A DNA stretch of 16,731 nucleotides from Clostridiales bacterium UBA1770. GTDB lineage: Bacteria; Bacillota; Clostridia; Oscillospirales; CAG-272. Numbering within the stretch: the first letter of the stretch is position 1; the number at the start of each line of letters is the position of its first letter. The stretch is from positions 1-16,731 of the forward strand of contig DCGU01000026.1 in assembly GCA_002315325.1 (NCBI GenBank), read 5' to 3'. Positions 1 through 7,589 of this stretch are shown here, piece by piece. The notes beneath the pieces are model-generated. The model searched no databases and was not told where the DNA came from. It worked only from the letters and a program-made list of their open reading frames with translations. Position numbers and translations under genes: made by a program.

Positions 1-146
1 GCGGTCGCGTTTGTTGCAAAATCTGTAAAAAGCCACTCGCGTGAAATATCTCACAGCGAAATCGAACACTCGCCGTTCACGCACTTCAACAACGCTTGCC
101 GACTGAACGTCGGCTCCGCCCACGGGCGGTCGCGTTTGTTGCAAAA
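1..146. repeat. Direct repeat with 125-bp period (one unit plus the start of a second)
   Basis: The first 21 bases of the window (beginning GCGGTCGCG, ending TTGCAAAA) recur exactly at 126-146, giving a 125-bp period. The unit holds a hairpin with arms GCCGAC (98-103) and GTCGGC (109-114) and a near-palindrome GTGA..TCAC around position 45. No gene-like reading frame or clear promoter is visible. The window begins at the repeat boundary, so more units may lie upstream. The family is not identified. Confidence 0.7.
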
Positions 147-154
147 ATACATTT

Positions 155-172
155 ATGCCGCTGAAGCGGCAT
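155..172 (+). promoter_or_regulatory. Leader hairpin abutting the gmk ribosome-binding site
   Basis: Perfect 7-bp stem, ATGCCGC (155-161) and GCGGCAT (166-172), with a TGAA loop. It is followed at once by the Shine-Dalgarno-like GGGAG (173-177) and the gmk ATG at 184. A hairpin this close to the ribosome site could influence initiation or act as an RNA-processing or stability element. There is no T-run after it, so it is not an intrinsic terminator. A very similar hairpin precedes the fucosidase gene at 11453-11470. Confidence 0.55.
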
Positions 173-183
173 GGGAGATTAAA

Positions 184-822
184 ATGGCAGAACAAACAAC
201 AAAACGAAAAGGATTGGTTCTGGTCGTTTCGGGGCCTGCCGGCAGCGGCAAGGGCACCGTGGACGTGGAACTGGTCAAAAGCGGCGATTTCGCCTTCTCG
301 GTATCGGCCACCAGCCGCGCACCGCGTCCGGGTGAAATCGACGGGGTTCATTATCACTTCACCACCCGCGAGGCATTTGAGCAAATGATTGCCAATGGGG
401 AAATGCTGGAATACAACGAATATTGCGGCAACTATTACGGCACACCGCTGTCCGAAGTGCGTAAAGCGCAGGACGAGGGCCGCAACCTGATTTTGGAAAT
501 CGACGTCAACGGCGCACGGCACATCAAAGAAAAAGTGCCGGATGCCGTCGTCATTCTGCTCTGTCCCCCGTCCCACGCCATCCAGGAAGCGCGTCTGCGC
601 GGCCGCGGCACCGAGACGGAAGATAAAATCCTGGCTCGTTTGGCACAAACGCACGAGGAACTGAAAGATATGAGCATTTACGATTACATCGTCGTCAGCC
701 GCGACGGCAGCTCCAAGGACGCCGAGGACGACGTCCGTGCCATTGCCCGTGCCGAGGCCATGCGCGTCTCGCGTCATCCGGGCGCGTCGGCAGAGTATTT
801 CTCCACCGGCATTGAATCCTGA
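184..822 (+). CDS. gmk: Guanylate kinase
   Basis: Cytosolic enzyme that phosphorylates GMP to GDP with ATP, in the guanine nucleotide pathway. The 212-residue product matches the usual length of about 205. The P-loop GPAGSGKGT is at residues 17-25, followed by the GMP-binding stretch SATSRAPRPGE (S-R-x-x-R-x-G-E pattern) and YHF. The frame is open to 136, but the ATG at 184 is chosen because GGGAG lies 6 nt upstream and the extra 16 residues would be encoded by repeat and hairpin sequence. It is the first gene of the housekeeping operon in the window, and rpoZ follows after 40 nt, the order conserved in Firmicutes. No promoter is visible in 1-183, so transcription may enter from upstream. Confidence 0.96.
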   Translation: MAEQTTKRKGLVLVVSGPAGSGKGTVDVELVKSGDFAFSVSATSRAPRPGEIDGVHYHFTTREAFEQMIANGEMLEYNEYCGNYYGTPLSEVRKAQDEGRNLILEIDVNGARHIKEKVPDAVVILLCPPSHAIQEARLRGRGTETEDKILARLAQTHEELKDMSIYDYIVVSRDGSSKDAEDDVRAIARAEAMRVSRHPGASAEYFSTGIES

Positions 823-862
823 AAACAAACACGATCATAAAAACAGAAACGAGGAAAAAATC

Positions 863-1171
863 ATGCTTCACCCGACATCCATTGAATTGTCCGAAAACAA
901 AGAAAAGAAGGACCAGCCGTTCAACCGTTACGAGGTAGCTCTGGCCGCTGCAAAAACCGCACGCGACCTGACCGACCAGTACGTAGAACAGCGCGAAAAA
1001 GCCGAAGAAACCATCGCTGCCAGCAAGGACACCGACCGTCCCGTCAACACGCTGATTGACGACGATCTGCGCGACGTCAAGGCCGTACAGCTGGCCGTTG
1101 AAAAGCTGAGAGACGGTGAGTACGTCATCGTTCGCAAAGAAGAGGAAGACAACGAAGCTTCCGACAAATAA
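863..1171 (+). CDS. rpoZ: DNA-directed RNA polymerase omega subunit
   Basis: Small subunit that helps beta-prime fold and join the RNA polymerase core. The product is 102 residues, somewhat longer than many omega proteins. The family signature NRYEVALAAAKTAR is at about residues 21-34, and the protein ends in an acidic tail (RKEEEDNEASDK). The start ATG has GAGGA seven bases upstream. The alternative upstream start at 737 would overlap gmk and is not supported by a ribosome site. The identification rests on the signature plus its position directly after gmk. In B. subtilis coaBC follows rpoZ; here priA follows directly. Confidence 0.9.
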   Translation: MLHPTSIELSENKEKKDQPFNRYEVALAAAKTARDLTDQYVEQREKAEETIAASKDTDRPVNTLIDDDLRDVKAVQLAVEKLRDGEYVIVRKEEEDNEASDK

Positions 1172-1196
1172 GCCGATTCTCACAAAGCAGTCGATT

Positions 1197-3458
1197 ATGT
1201 CGAGGACGCTGTTTGCGGGCGTTCATATTTTGGACGCCCCCTATGCGATAGACAAATCATACAGTTATGCAGTCCCCGAGCAGTGGCAGGATACTCTGCG
1301 GCCCGGGGATTTTGTCACGGTTCCCTTCGGGCGTTCCGGCGCGCAAGGCCGACCGGGCCTGGTTACCGAGCTGTCGGACACCTGTGAATATGCGACGCCG
1401 AAAGCCATCGCCGACCGTTATCCCGATGAGTTTACCCTGTCGGACGAACTGCTGCGGCTGTGCTTTTTTATGAAGGAAACGACCCTGTGTTCCGTGGGGG
1501 AAGCGGCCAGAACGCTGATGCCGTCGGTTGTATTGGACGGTACCGTGCGGGAAGAAATCGTTTACCGCTATACGCTGACCCCCGGCACGCTGCAGGAAAA
1601 AATCCGCGGTGACAAGCAAAAAGCCGTGCTGGAAGCGCTTGACCGCCTGGGCGGTTCGGCGCTGATCGAAGAACTGGACCTGGAATGCGGCTTTCACGCT
1701 GCGCCCCAGCTGCGCACGCTGTGCGATGCCGGCCGCATCACCGCCGCAGTTGTGGAAAAGCAACCCGAGGAGACACCCGTCGGCAACAGCCGCACCTACG
1801 TGCTCAACGACGAACAAAAGAACGCCTTTGATACGCTGTGCCAACTGGCCGACACGGATGAGCCGCATGCGGCGCTGCTGTTCGGTGTCACCGGCAGCGG
1901 CAAAACCTGCGTCATGGTCAAGGTCATCGAACGTATGCTGGCCATGGGCCGCGACGCCATCGTGCTGCTGCCCGAAATCGCGCTGACCCCGCAATCCGTC
2001 GCCATCTTTACCGCCGCCTTCGGCGATACCGTCGCCGTCATTCACTCGGGGCTGTCCCCTGCCGGACGCCGCGACGCCTTCCGCAGAATCAAAAAAGGCG
2101 AGGCACACGTCGTGGTCGGCACCCGTTCCGCCGTGTTTGCCCCCGTGCAAAATCTGGGGACGATTATCATTGACGAGGAACAGGAACACACCTACAAATC
2201 CGACGCCAACCCGAAGTACCATGCGCGGGATATCGCGCGGTTCCGCTGTGCCAACAACAACGCGCTGATGCTGTTGTGCTCCGCCACACCGAGTATCGAA
2301 AGCTATCAAAAAGCCAAAGAAGGCACTTACACCTTATTGAAATTAACCAAGCGCTACGGCGGTGCCGTGCTGCCCCGCGTGGAGATTGCCGACGTGCGTC
2401 ACGAGGCGCAGGAAGGTAACCTCTCCCCCATCGGCGCGCGGCTGACGCAGCTCTTGCAGGAAAACCGCAAGGCAGGCGAACAGTCCATTCTGTTTTTGAA
2501 CCGCCGCGGCTATCATCATTATTTGTATTGTCCCAAGTGCGGGGATCCCCTGCGCTGCCCCGCCTGCTCGGTCACCCTGACCTATCACACCAACCGCGGC
2601 ACGTATGAAAACGGCCGCATGGTGTGCCACGTCTGCGGCCGCAATATGCCGGTGCCGAAAGCCTGCCCGTCCTGCGGCGGTGAAACCCTTTTGCGTATGG
2701 GATACGGTACCCAGCGCGTGGAACAGGAGCTGCAGGAACTGCTGCCGCATTCGACCGTTTTGCGTATGGACACCGACTCCACTGCGGCGCGCGATGCCTG
2801 CGAAGAAATCCTGGGAAAATTCCGCCGCCGTGAAGCCAATTTGCTGCTCGGCACCCAAATGGTCACCAAGGGGCACGATTTCCCCGGCGTGACGCTGGTC
2901 GGCGTACTGTCGGCCGACGCCTCGCTGTATTTGGACGATTTCCGCGCCGCCGAGCGTACCTTCGCCATGCTGACGCAGGTCATCGGCCGTGCCGGCCGCG
3001 GCAGCGACCCCGGCGTTGCCCTGATTCAAACCAACAACCCCGACAACGACGTCATCCGCCTGGCCTGTGCCCAGGATTACGATACTTTTTTCAACCGTGA
3101 AATCGTGCTGCGCCGCACGCTGCAGTTCCCGCCTTTTTGCGATATCGTGCTGCTGACCATGTCCGACACGTCCGAAAAGAACGTGCTGCGGGAAATCGAC
3201 GCGCTGTTCCGCCGCCTGCGGGACGACACGTCAAAGGGCGGCCGCTATGAAGACGTAGCGTTGCAGGTGTTCGGCCCGTTTGAAGCGCCCGTATACCGTG
3301 TGGAAAACCGCTACCGCATGCGTCTGGTTGTCAAATGCCGCCTGAACAAACGCAGCCGCGCCATGTTCGGCGAATACCTGTGCGGCGGTCCCGCCGGACA
3401 GAAACCGATGGGGCTGCGCTGTGCGTTGTCCGTCGACCTCAACCCCACGACTTTATAA
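1197..3458 (+). CDS. priA: Primosomal protein N' (replication restart helicase PriA)
   Basis: PriA is a 3'-5' superfamily 2 DNA helicase that recognises stalled forks and reloads the replicative helicase. The 753-residue product has the N-terminal DNA-binding region (LDAPYAIDKSYSYAVP near the start), Walker A GVTGSGKT at residues 230-237 and a Walker B DEEQ at 326-329. An eight-cysteine, two-zinc region lies at 445-493 (CPKC, CPAC, CHVC, CPSC). Motifs V/VI (GTQMVTKGHDFPG, QVIGRAGRG) follow. The Walker B reads DEEQ where many PriA proteins have DEEH. ATG at 1197 is chosen because family homology begins there; its ribosome site is weak. An earlier GTG at 1116 lies inside rpoZ. The gene sits 25 nt after rpoZ, and def follows after 34 nt. 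Confidence 0.96.
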   Translation: MSRTLFAGVHILDAPYAIDKSYSYAVPEQWQDTLRPGDFVTVPFGRSGAQGRPGLVTELSDTCEYATPKAIADRYPDEFTLSDELLRLCFFMKETTLCSVGEAARTLMPSVVLDGTVREEIVYRYTLTPGTLQEKIRGDKQKAVLEALDRLGGSALIEELDLECGFHAAPQLRTLCDAGRITAAVVEKQPEETPVGNSRTYVLNDEQKNAFDTLCQLADTDEPHAALLFGVTGSGKTCVMVKVIERMLAMGRDAIVLLPEIALTPQSVAIFTAAFGDTVAVIHSGLSPAGRRDAFRRIKKGEAHVVVGTRSAVFAPVQNLGTIIIDEEQEHTYKSDANPKYHARDIARFRCANNNALMLLCSATPSIESYQKAKEGTYTLLKLTKRYGGAVLPRVEIADVRHEAQEGNLSPIGARLTQLLQENRKAGEQSILFLNRRGYHHYLYCPKCGDPLRCPACSVTLTYHTNRGTYENGRMVCHVCGRNMPVPKACPSCGGETLLRMGYGTQRVEQELQELLPHSTVLRMDTDSTAARDACEEILGKFRRREANLLLGTQMVTKGHDFPGVTLVGVLSADASLYLDDFRAAERTFAMLTQVIGRAGRGSDPGVALIQTNNPDNDVIRLACAQDYDTFFNREIVLRRTLQFPPFCDIVLLTMSDTSEKNVLREIDALFRRLRDDTSKGGRYEDVALQVFGPFEAPVYRVENRYRMRLVVKCRLNKRSRAMFGEYLCGGPAGQKPMGLRCALSVDLNPTTL

Positions 3459-3492
3459 GATACGAAATTTATTGTTCCCGGAGGATATAAAA

Positions 3493-3945
3493 ATGGCTAA
3501 ACTGAAAATTGTAAAAGATGGCGACAGCGTTCTGCGCAAGACCTGCCGTCCCGTTGAAGAAATTACCCCCCGCATTCTCACCCTACTGGACGACATGCTG
3601 GAAACCATGCACGCCGCCGACGGCTGCGGTCTTGCCGCCAACCAGGTCGGCGTTCTGCGCCGCGTCGTCGTCATCGAGGTGGAAGACGGTCACCCCATCG
3701 AACTCATCAATCCCAGAATTATTGCCTACGCGGGCGAACAGGAAGAAGCCGAGGGCTGTCTTTCCATCCCCGGTAAGAGCGGCATTACTCACCGCCCCAT
3801 GCACGTGACGGTCCGCGCCACCAATCGCCGGGGCGAGGAATTCGATATCACCGGTTCTGGGCTGTTGGCACGCGCCTTCTGCCACGAGCTGGATCACCTG
3901 GACGGCAAATTGTTCACGGACAACGTCGTCAAAATGCTGAACTGA
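3493..3945 (+). CDS. def: Peptide deformylase
   Basis: Metalloenzyme that removes the formyl group from the N-terminal formyl-methionine of new proteins. All three family motifs are present in the 150-residue product: GCGLAANQVG at 44-53, EGCLS at 87-91 (metal-ligand Cys89) and HELDH at 131-135 (metal-ligand His131 and His135, catalytic Glu132). The start ATG is set by a strong GGAGG at 3480-3484, eight bases upstream; the in-frame extension to 3421 overlaps priA. It is followed by fmt after 51 nt, pairing the enzymes that add and remove the formyl group. Length and motif spacing fit the common 150-residue clostridial form. Confidence 0.97.
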   Translation: MAKLKIVKDGDSVLRKTCRPVEEITPRILTLLDDMLETMHAADGCGLAANQVGVLRRVVVIEVEDGHPIELINPRIIAYAGEQEEAEGCLSIPGKSGITHRPMHVTVRATNRRGEEFDITGSGLLARAFCHELDHLDGKLFTDNVVKMLN

Positions 3946-3996
3946 CCCAACCGCCCAACCGCACCCCAACGACAAACGTAAGAGAGGCATACTGCC

Positions 3997-4959
3997 GTGT
4001 TACAAGCACAATCGATCAAAACAGTCCTGATGGGAACGCCCGATTTTGCGATTCCCGCTTTTGATACCGTCGTCGACATGGGCTTTACCGTTGTCGGCGT
4101 CGTGACCCAGGGGGATAAACCCAAGGGCCGCGGCTACACGCTGACGCCACCCCCCGTCAAGGAGTGGGCGCTGGCGCACAATTTCCCCGTGTATCAGCCC
4201 AAAACGCTGCGGGACGAGGCCTTTGCCGCCCTGCTCGACGAGCTGAAACCCGACCTGTTGGTGGTTGCCGCCTTCGGTAAGATTCTGCCGGCCAACGTGC
4301 TGGATTATCCGCAATACGGCTGCATCAACGTGCACGGTTCCCTGTTGCCCCGTTGGCGCGGCGCCGCTCCGATGCAGCGCGCCGTGATGGCCGGCGACGT
4401 CGAAACGGGCATCACGACCATGATGATGGACGTGGGCCTGGACACCGGCGATATGCTGGACGTGGGCAAAGTGGCCATCGGTCCCGACGACGACTTTGAA
4501 ACCGTATTCAACAATCTGTCTGCCTGCGGCGCCGCCACCCTGCGCGTAACCCTGAACAAATTGCTGGACGGCACGCTGACAAGAACCAAACAGCCCGAGA
4601 CCGGCGACACCTACGCCGCTAAAATTGAAAAAGAAGACTGCGTGCTGGACTTCGCCAAATCGGCGCAGGAACTGCACAATCAAATACGGGGACTTTCCCC
4701 CTTCCCGCTCGCCGTCACGCACACGCCGGACGGCAAACTGCTCAAAGTCACCGGCTCCAAAGTGGCCGACGCACACGGCGTCAAGGGTGAGCCCGGCACG
4801 GTGCTCGCCGATGCCGACCGTTTACTCGTCGCAACGGGGGACGGTATACTGGAAATCACCGGCGTTTTGCCCGAGGGCAAGGGCCGTATGACCGCCGCCG
4901 ACTTTTTGCGCGGCCGCAAGCTGAACGCAGGCGATATCCTGCGTGAACCGCAGGTGTAA
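3997..4959 (+). CDS. fmt: Methionyl-tRNA formyltransferase
   Basis: Transfers a formyl group from 10-formyltetrahydrofolate to initiator Met-tRNA. The product is 320 residues, a normal length. The N-terminal MGTPDFA motif is at residues 12-18. The catalytic trio is present: Asn111 and His113 in INVHGSLLP, and Asp149 in GLDTGD, by alignment with E. coli Asn106, His108 and Asp144. RWRGAAP follows the catalytic loop. The start is GTG at 3997, preceded by AGAGAGG nine bases upstream. The C-terminal tRNA-binding OB-like domain occupies roughly the last 100 residues. The next gene, rsmB, begins 20 nt after the stop. Confidence 0.97.
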   Translation: MLQAQSIKTVLMGTPDFAIPAFDTVVDMGFTVVGVVTQGDKPKGRGYTLTPPPVKEWALAHNFPVYQPKTLRDEAFAALLDELKPDLLVVAAFGKILPANVLDYPQYGCINVHGSLLPRWRGAAPMQRAVMAGDVETGITTMMMDVGLDTGDMLDVGKVAIGPDDDFETVFNNLSACGAATLRVTLNKLLDGTLTRTKQPETGDTYAAKIEKEDCVLDFAKSAQELHNQIRGLSPFPLAVTHTPDGKLLKVTGSKVADAHGVKGEPGTVLADADRLLVATGDGILEITGVLPEGKGRMTAADFLRGRKLNAGDILREPQV

Positions 4960-4979
4960 GCTGCCCGTAAATCATTCGT

Positions 4980-6311
4980 ATGAGTCATCAACGTAACGAA
5001 AAACCACCGCATACGCCCGCGACGGACACGCCGCGCAGTCTGGCACTGCGGATTTTGTCGCGTCAGGAGGACGGTGCCTACGCCAACCTGGCACTCGACC
5101 ACGCGCTGGAACGCTCCTCCCTGTCCGCTCCCGACCGCGCCCTTTGTACGGCGCTGGTGATGGGTACGATTCAGTGGCAGGTATCGCTGGACGCCATCAT
5201 CGCACGTTTGTCTTCACGGCCGCTGTCTGCGTTGGACGGGGACGTTTTGCGCGCCCTGCGTTTAGGGCTTTTCCAGCTGCGCTATTTGGACCGCGTGCCG
5301 GACCACGCCGCCGTGGACGAGACCGTTTCGGCCGCCCCGCGCGATGCCCGCGGCTACGTCAACGCGATTTTGCGCACCTATCTGCGTGAAAAGGACACTA
5401 TGACTTTTGCCGACACACCATTTGAAAAACTGTCCTTTGACACCGGTATGCCCATGCCCCTGTGCGCGCGTTTCACCGCGATTTTCGGCGACCGCGCCGC
5501 AGCGGTTTTGACGGCCTTCAACCGCCGCCCGCCGCTTTCCCTGCGCGTCAACACGCTGAAAATCACACGGGACGATTTTATCCAAAAACTGCAGGACGCG
5601 GGATATGATGCGGCTCCATGTGAACTGTGCGACACCGCCGTCACCCTGCCCGAGTGTAACGTCACGGCCCTGCCGGGATTTGACACAGGGTTATTCTTCG
5701 TGCAGGACGTTGCCTCGCAATTGTGTACCGCCGCCGTCTGCGCGCAGCCGGGTATGCGCGTCGTTGATTTTTGCGCCTGCCCCGGATCCAAATCCTTCGG
5801 CATGGCCATCGATATGAAAAATGAAGGGAACCTGTTGTCCTGCGACCTGCACCGCAACAAACTGTCGCTGGTGGAAAGCGGCGCCGTGCGCCTGGGTATC
5901 ACCAACCTGACAACGCAGGAACACGACGGCAGAATCCCGCTTGACGGGGAAAACCGCCTGTTTGACCGCATCTTATGCGACGTGCCCTGCTCCGGGTTCG
6001 GTGTGTTGGGCAAAAAGCCGGAGATCCGCCATAAAGATCTCGACGAATGCGCGGGACTGCCCGCCATTCAGGCCGCCATTTTGGAAAACGCGGCCGGGCA
6101 CTTGGCTCCCGGCGGACGGCTGGTCTATTCCACCTGCACGCTTTTGCCCGAAGAAAACGGCGACGTCGTCAACGCATTTCTGGCGCGTCATCCGGAATAT
6201 ACCCTTTGTACCGCCAAAGCCGGAAACGTCGAAATCCCCGGTATGATGACCTTAACGCCCGATCTCTATCCCACGGACGGTTTCTTTATCGCCGTTTTGG
6301 AGAAACAATAA
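4980..6311 (+). CDS. rsmB: 16S rRNA (cytosine(967)-C(5))-methyltransferase RsmB
   Basis: SAM-dependent RNA m5C methyltransferase acting on 16S rRNA (E. coli C967). The 443-residue product has an N-terminal NusB-like RNA-binding domain (about residues 18-140) and a C-terminal Rossmann methyltransferase. Motif I reads VVDFCACPGSKS at about 261-272, a variant of the usual DxCAAPGGK. The two cysteines of this class are present: Cys337 in DVPCSG, which promotes product release, and Cys386 in YSTCT, the predicted nucleophile. No Shine-Dalgarno is visible before ATG 4980, so expression may rely on coupling to fmt, whose stop is 20 nt upstream. Assignment to RsmB rather than another m5C enzyme rests on the NusB domain and the gene order. 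Confidence 0.94.
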   Translation: MSHQRNEKPPHTPATDTPRSLALRILSRQEDGAYANLALDHALERSSLSAPDRALCTALVMGTIQWQVSLDAIIARLSSRPLSALDGDVLRALRLGLFQLRYLDRVPDHAAVDETVSAAPRDARGYVNAILRTYLREKDTMTFADTPFEKLSFDTGMPMPLCARFTAIFGDRAAAVLTAFNRRPPLSLRVNTLKITRDDFIQKLQDAGYDAAPCELCDTAVTLPECNVTALPGFDTGLFFVQDVASQLCTAAVCAQPGMRVVDFCACPGSKSFGMAIDMKNEGNLLSCDLHRNKLSLVESGAVRLGITNLTTQEHDGRIPLDGENRLFDRILCDVPCSGFGVLGKKPEIRHKDLDECAGLPAIQAAILENAAGHLAPGGRLVYSTCTLLPEENGDVVNAFLARHPEYTLCTAKAGNVEIPGMMTLTPDLYPTDGFFIAVLEKQ

Positions 6312-6347
6312 AAAAGTAAGATTCACGCTTTAGAAAAAAGGAAGACC

Positions 6348-7490
6348 ATGGAAAACGAAAACGACCGCCTGCAGCCAACGCAGGAACAACCGCATATCGA
6401 ACCGGCGGAAAAGCCGGAACTGCTGGCCCTGACCGAGGAGGAACTGGCGGCACTGCTGAAAGAATTGGGCGAACCGCGGTTCCGTGCCGGGCAAATGTAC
6501 CCGCAGCTGATGCGCGGCGTCTCCCCCGACGAGATGACCAATATCGGCAAGGCGACCAAGGAGAAACTGGCGGCCGCCGCCGTATGGAACCTGCCGAAAA
6601 TCGCGCTGAAACTCACGTCGCAGATTGACGGCACCGTCAAGTATTTGTTCGAGCTGGCCGACGGCAACTGTGTCGAATCCGTCGTCATGAAATACGAACA
6701 CGGGCTGACGATTTGCGTGTCCTCGCAGGTCGGCTGCCGCATGGGCTGCAAGTTCTGCGCCTCCACCATCGGCGGACGCGTGCGTAATCTCACGGCGGGG
6801 GAAATCGTCGGCGAGGTCGTGGCCGCATCCCGTGATATGGGCGAGCGCCTGTCCGGTATCGTTATGATGGGCATCGGCGAACCGCTGGACAACTACGACA
6901 ACACGTTGCGCTTTTTGCGCGTCGTGAATGAAAAGACCGGGTTGTGCATCGGCTACCGCCATATTTCGGTTTCCACCTGCGGCCTGGTGCCGCGCATCTA
7001 CGACCTGGCACGGGAGAATCTGCCCATCACGCTGTCCATTTCGCTGCACGCCTACGACGACGAAACGCGTTCTTCCATAATGCCGGTCAACAACAAATAT
7101 CATATTGACGAACTCATGCGCGCCTGCGCCGCCTACTTTGCCGACACGGGCCGCCGCATTTCCTTTGAATATACCCTGATTGCGGGGAAAAACGACAGCA
7201 CGGCCGGTGCCGAAAAGTTGGCCACGCTGCTCAACAATGCCCTGCGTCCCGACCGCAACGGCACCGAGGCCATACCGATCCACGTCAACTTAATTCCCGT
7301 CAACGAAGTCAAGGAGACGGGCTTCAAACACGCCGGCAAGGAGGCCGTCAAAGCATTTGCCGCCGTGCTGGAAAAGCGCGGTATCCGCGCCACCGTGCGC
7401 CGCACGCTGGGCCCCGATATCAACGCCTCCTGCGGGCAATTGCGCCGCAATAACATGAATAAATCCACCGCCGAAGACGGCAAACAGTAA
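6348..7490 (+). CDS. rlmN: Dual-specificity 23S rRNA/tRNA adenine C2-methyltransferase RlmN
   Basis: Radical-SAM enzyme that makes m2A2503 in 23S rRNA and m2A37 in some tRNAs through a methyl-cysteine intermediate. The 380-residue product has the 4Fe-4S motif C-x3-C-x2-C at Cys130, Cys134 and Cys137. It also has a Cys123 matching the resolving E. coli Cys118, and Cys362 in ASCGQLR matching the methyl-carrying Cys355. The MGIGEPLDNYDN motif for SAM binding is intact. The first 25 residues are a Glu/Pro/Gln-rich, probably disordered extension. AAGGA lies five bases before the ATG. The stop codon lies inside a 7-nt repeat tract, so the last two or three residues may be recent additions. In B. 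subtilis prpC-prkC would follow; here rsgA does. Confidence 0.97.
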   Translation: MENENDRLQPTQEQPHIEPAEKPELLALTEEELAALLKELGEPRFRAGQMYPQLMRGVSPDEMTNIGKATKEKLAAAAVWNLPKIALKLTSQIDGTVKYLFELADGNCVESVVMKYEHGLTICVSSQVGCRMGCKFCASTIGGRVRNLTAGEIVGEVVAASRDMGERLSGIVMMGIGEPLDNYDNTLRFLRVVNEKTGLCIGYRHISVSTCGLVPRIYDLARENLPITLSISLHAYDDETRSSIMPVNNKYHIDELMRACAAYFADTGRRISFEYTLIAGKNDSTAGAEKLATLLNNALRPDRNGTEAIPIHVNLIPVNEVKETGFKHAGKEAVKAFAAVLEKRGIRATVRRTLGPDINASCGQLRRNNMNKSTAEDGKQ

Positions 7491-7565
7491 ACAGTAACCG
7501 TTTACCGTTCCCAACTTTTTCACTCTTCGCTATCCGCTATTCACTATTCACTATTCACTTTTCAC
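7482..7565. repeat. Imperfect heptanucleotide tandem repeat tract
   Basis: The spacer reads as consecutive 7-nt units: AAACAGT, AAACAGT, AACCGTT, TACCGTT, CCCAACT, then after a short T-run CACTCTT, CGCTATC, CGCTATT, CACTATT, CACTATT, CACTTTT. The rlmN stop codon (7488-7490) lies within the first units. The tract ends about 12 nt before the rsgA ribosome site AGAGAGG (7578-7584). It has no open gene and no clear promoter. A two-unit heptad (GTTATCT twice) also lies at 13628-13641. Confidence 0.75.
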
Positions 7566-7589
7566 AAACATTCCTACAGAGAGGTATAC

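Noticed and set aside
136..183. Upstream in-frame start for gmk
   Set aside because: The extra codons lie in repeat and hairpin DNA, and the ribosome site GGGAG is correctly placed for ATG 184.
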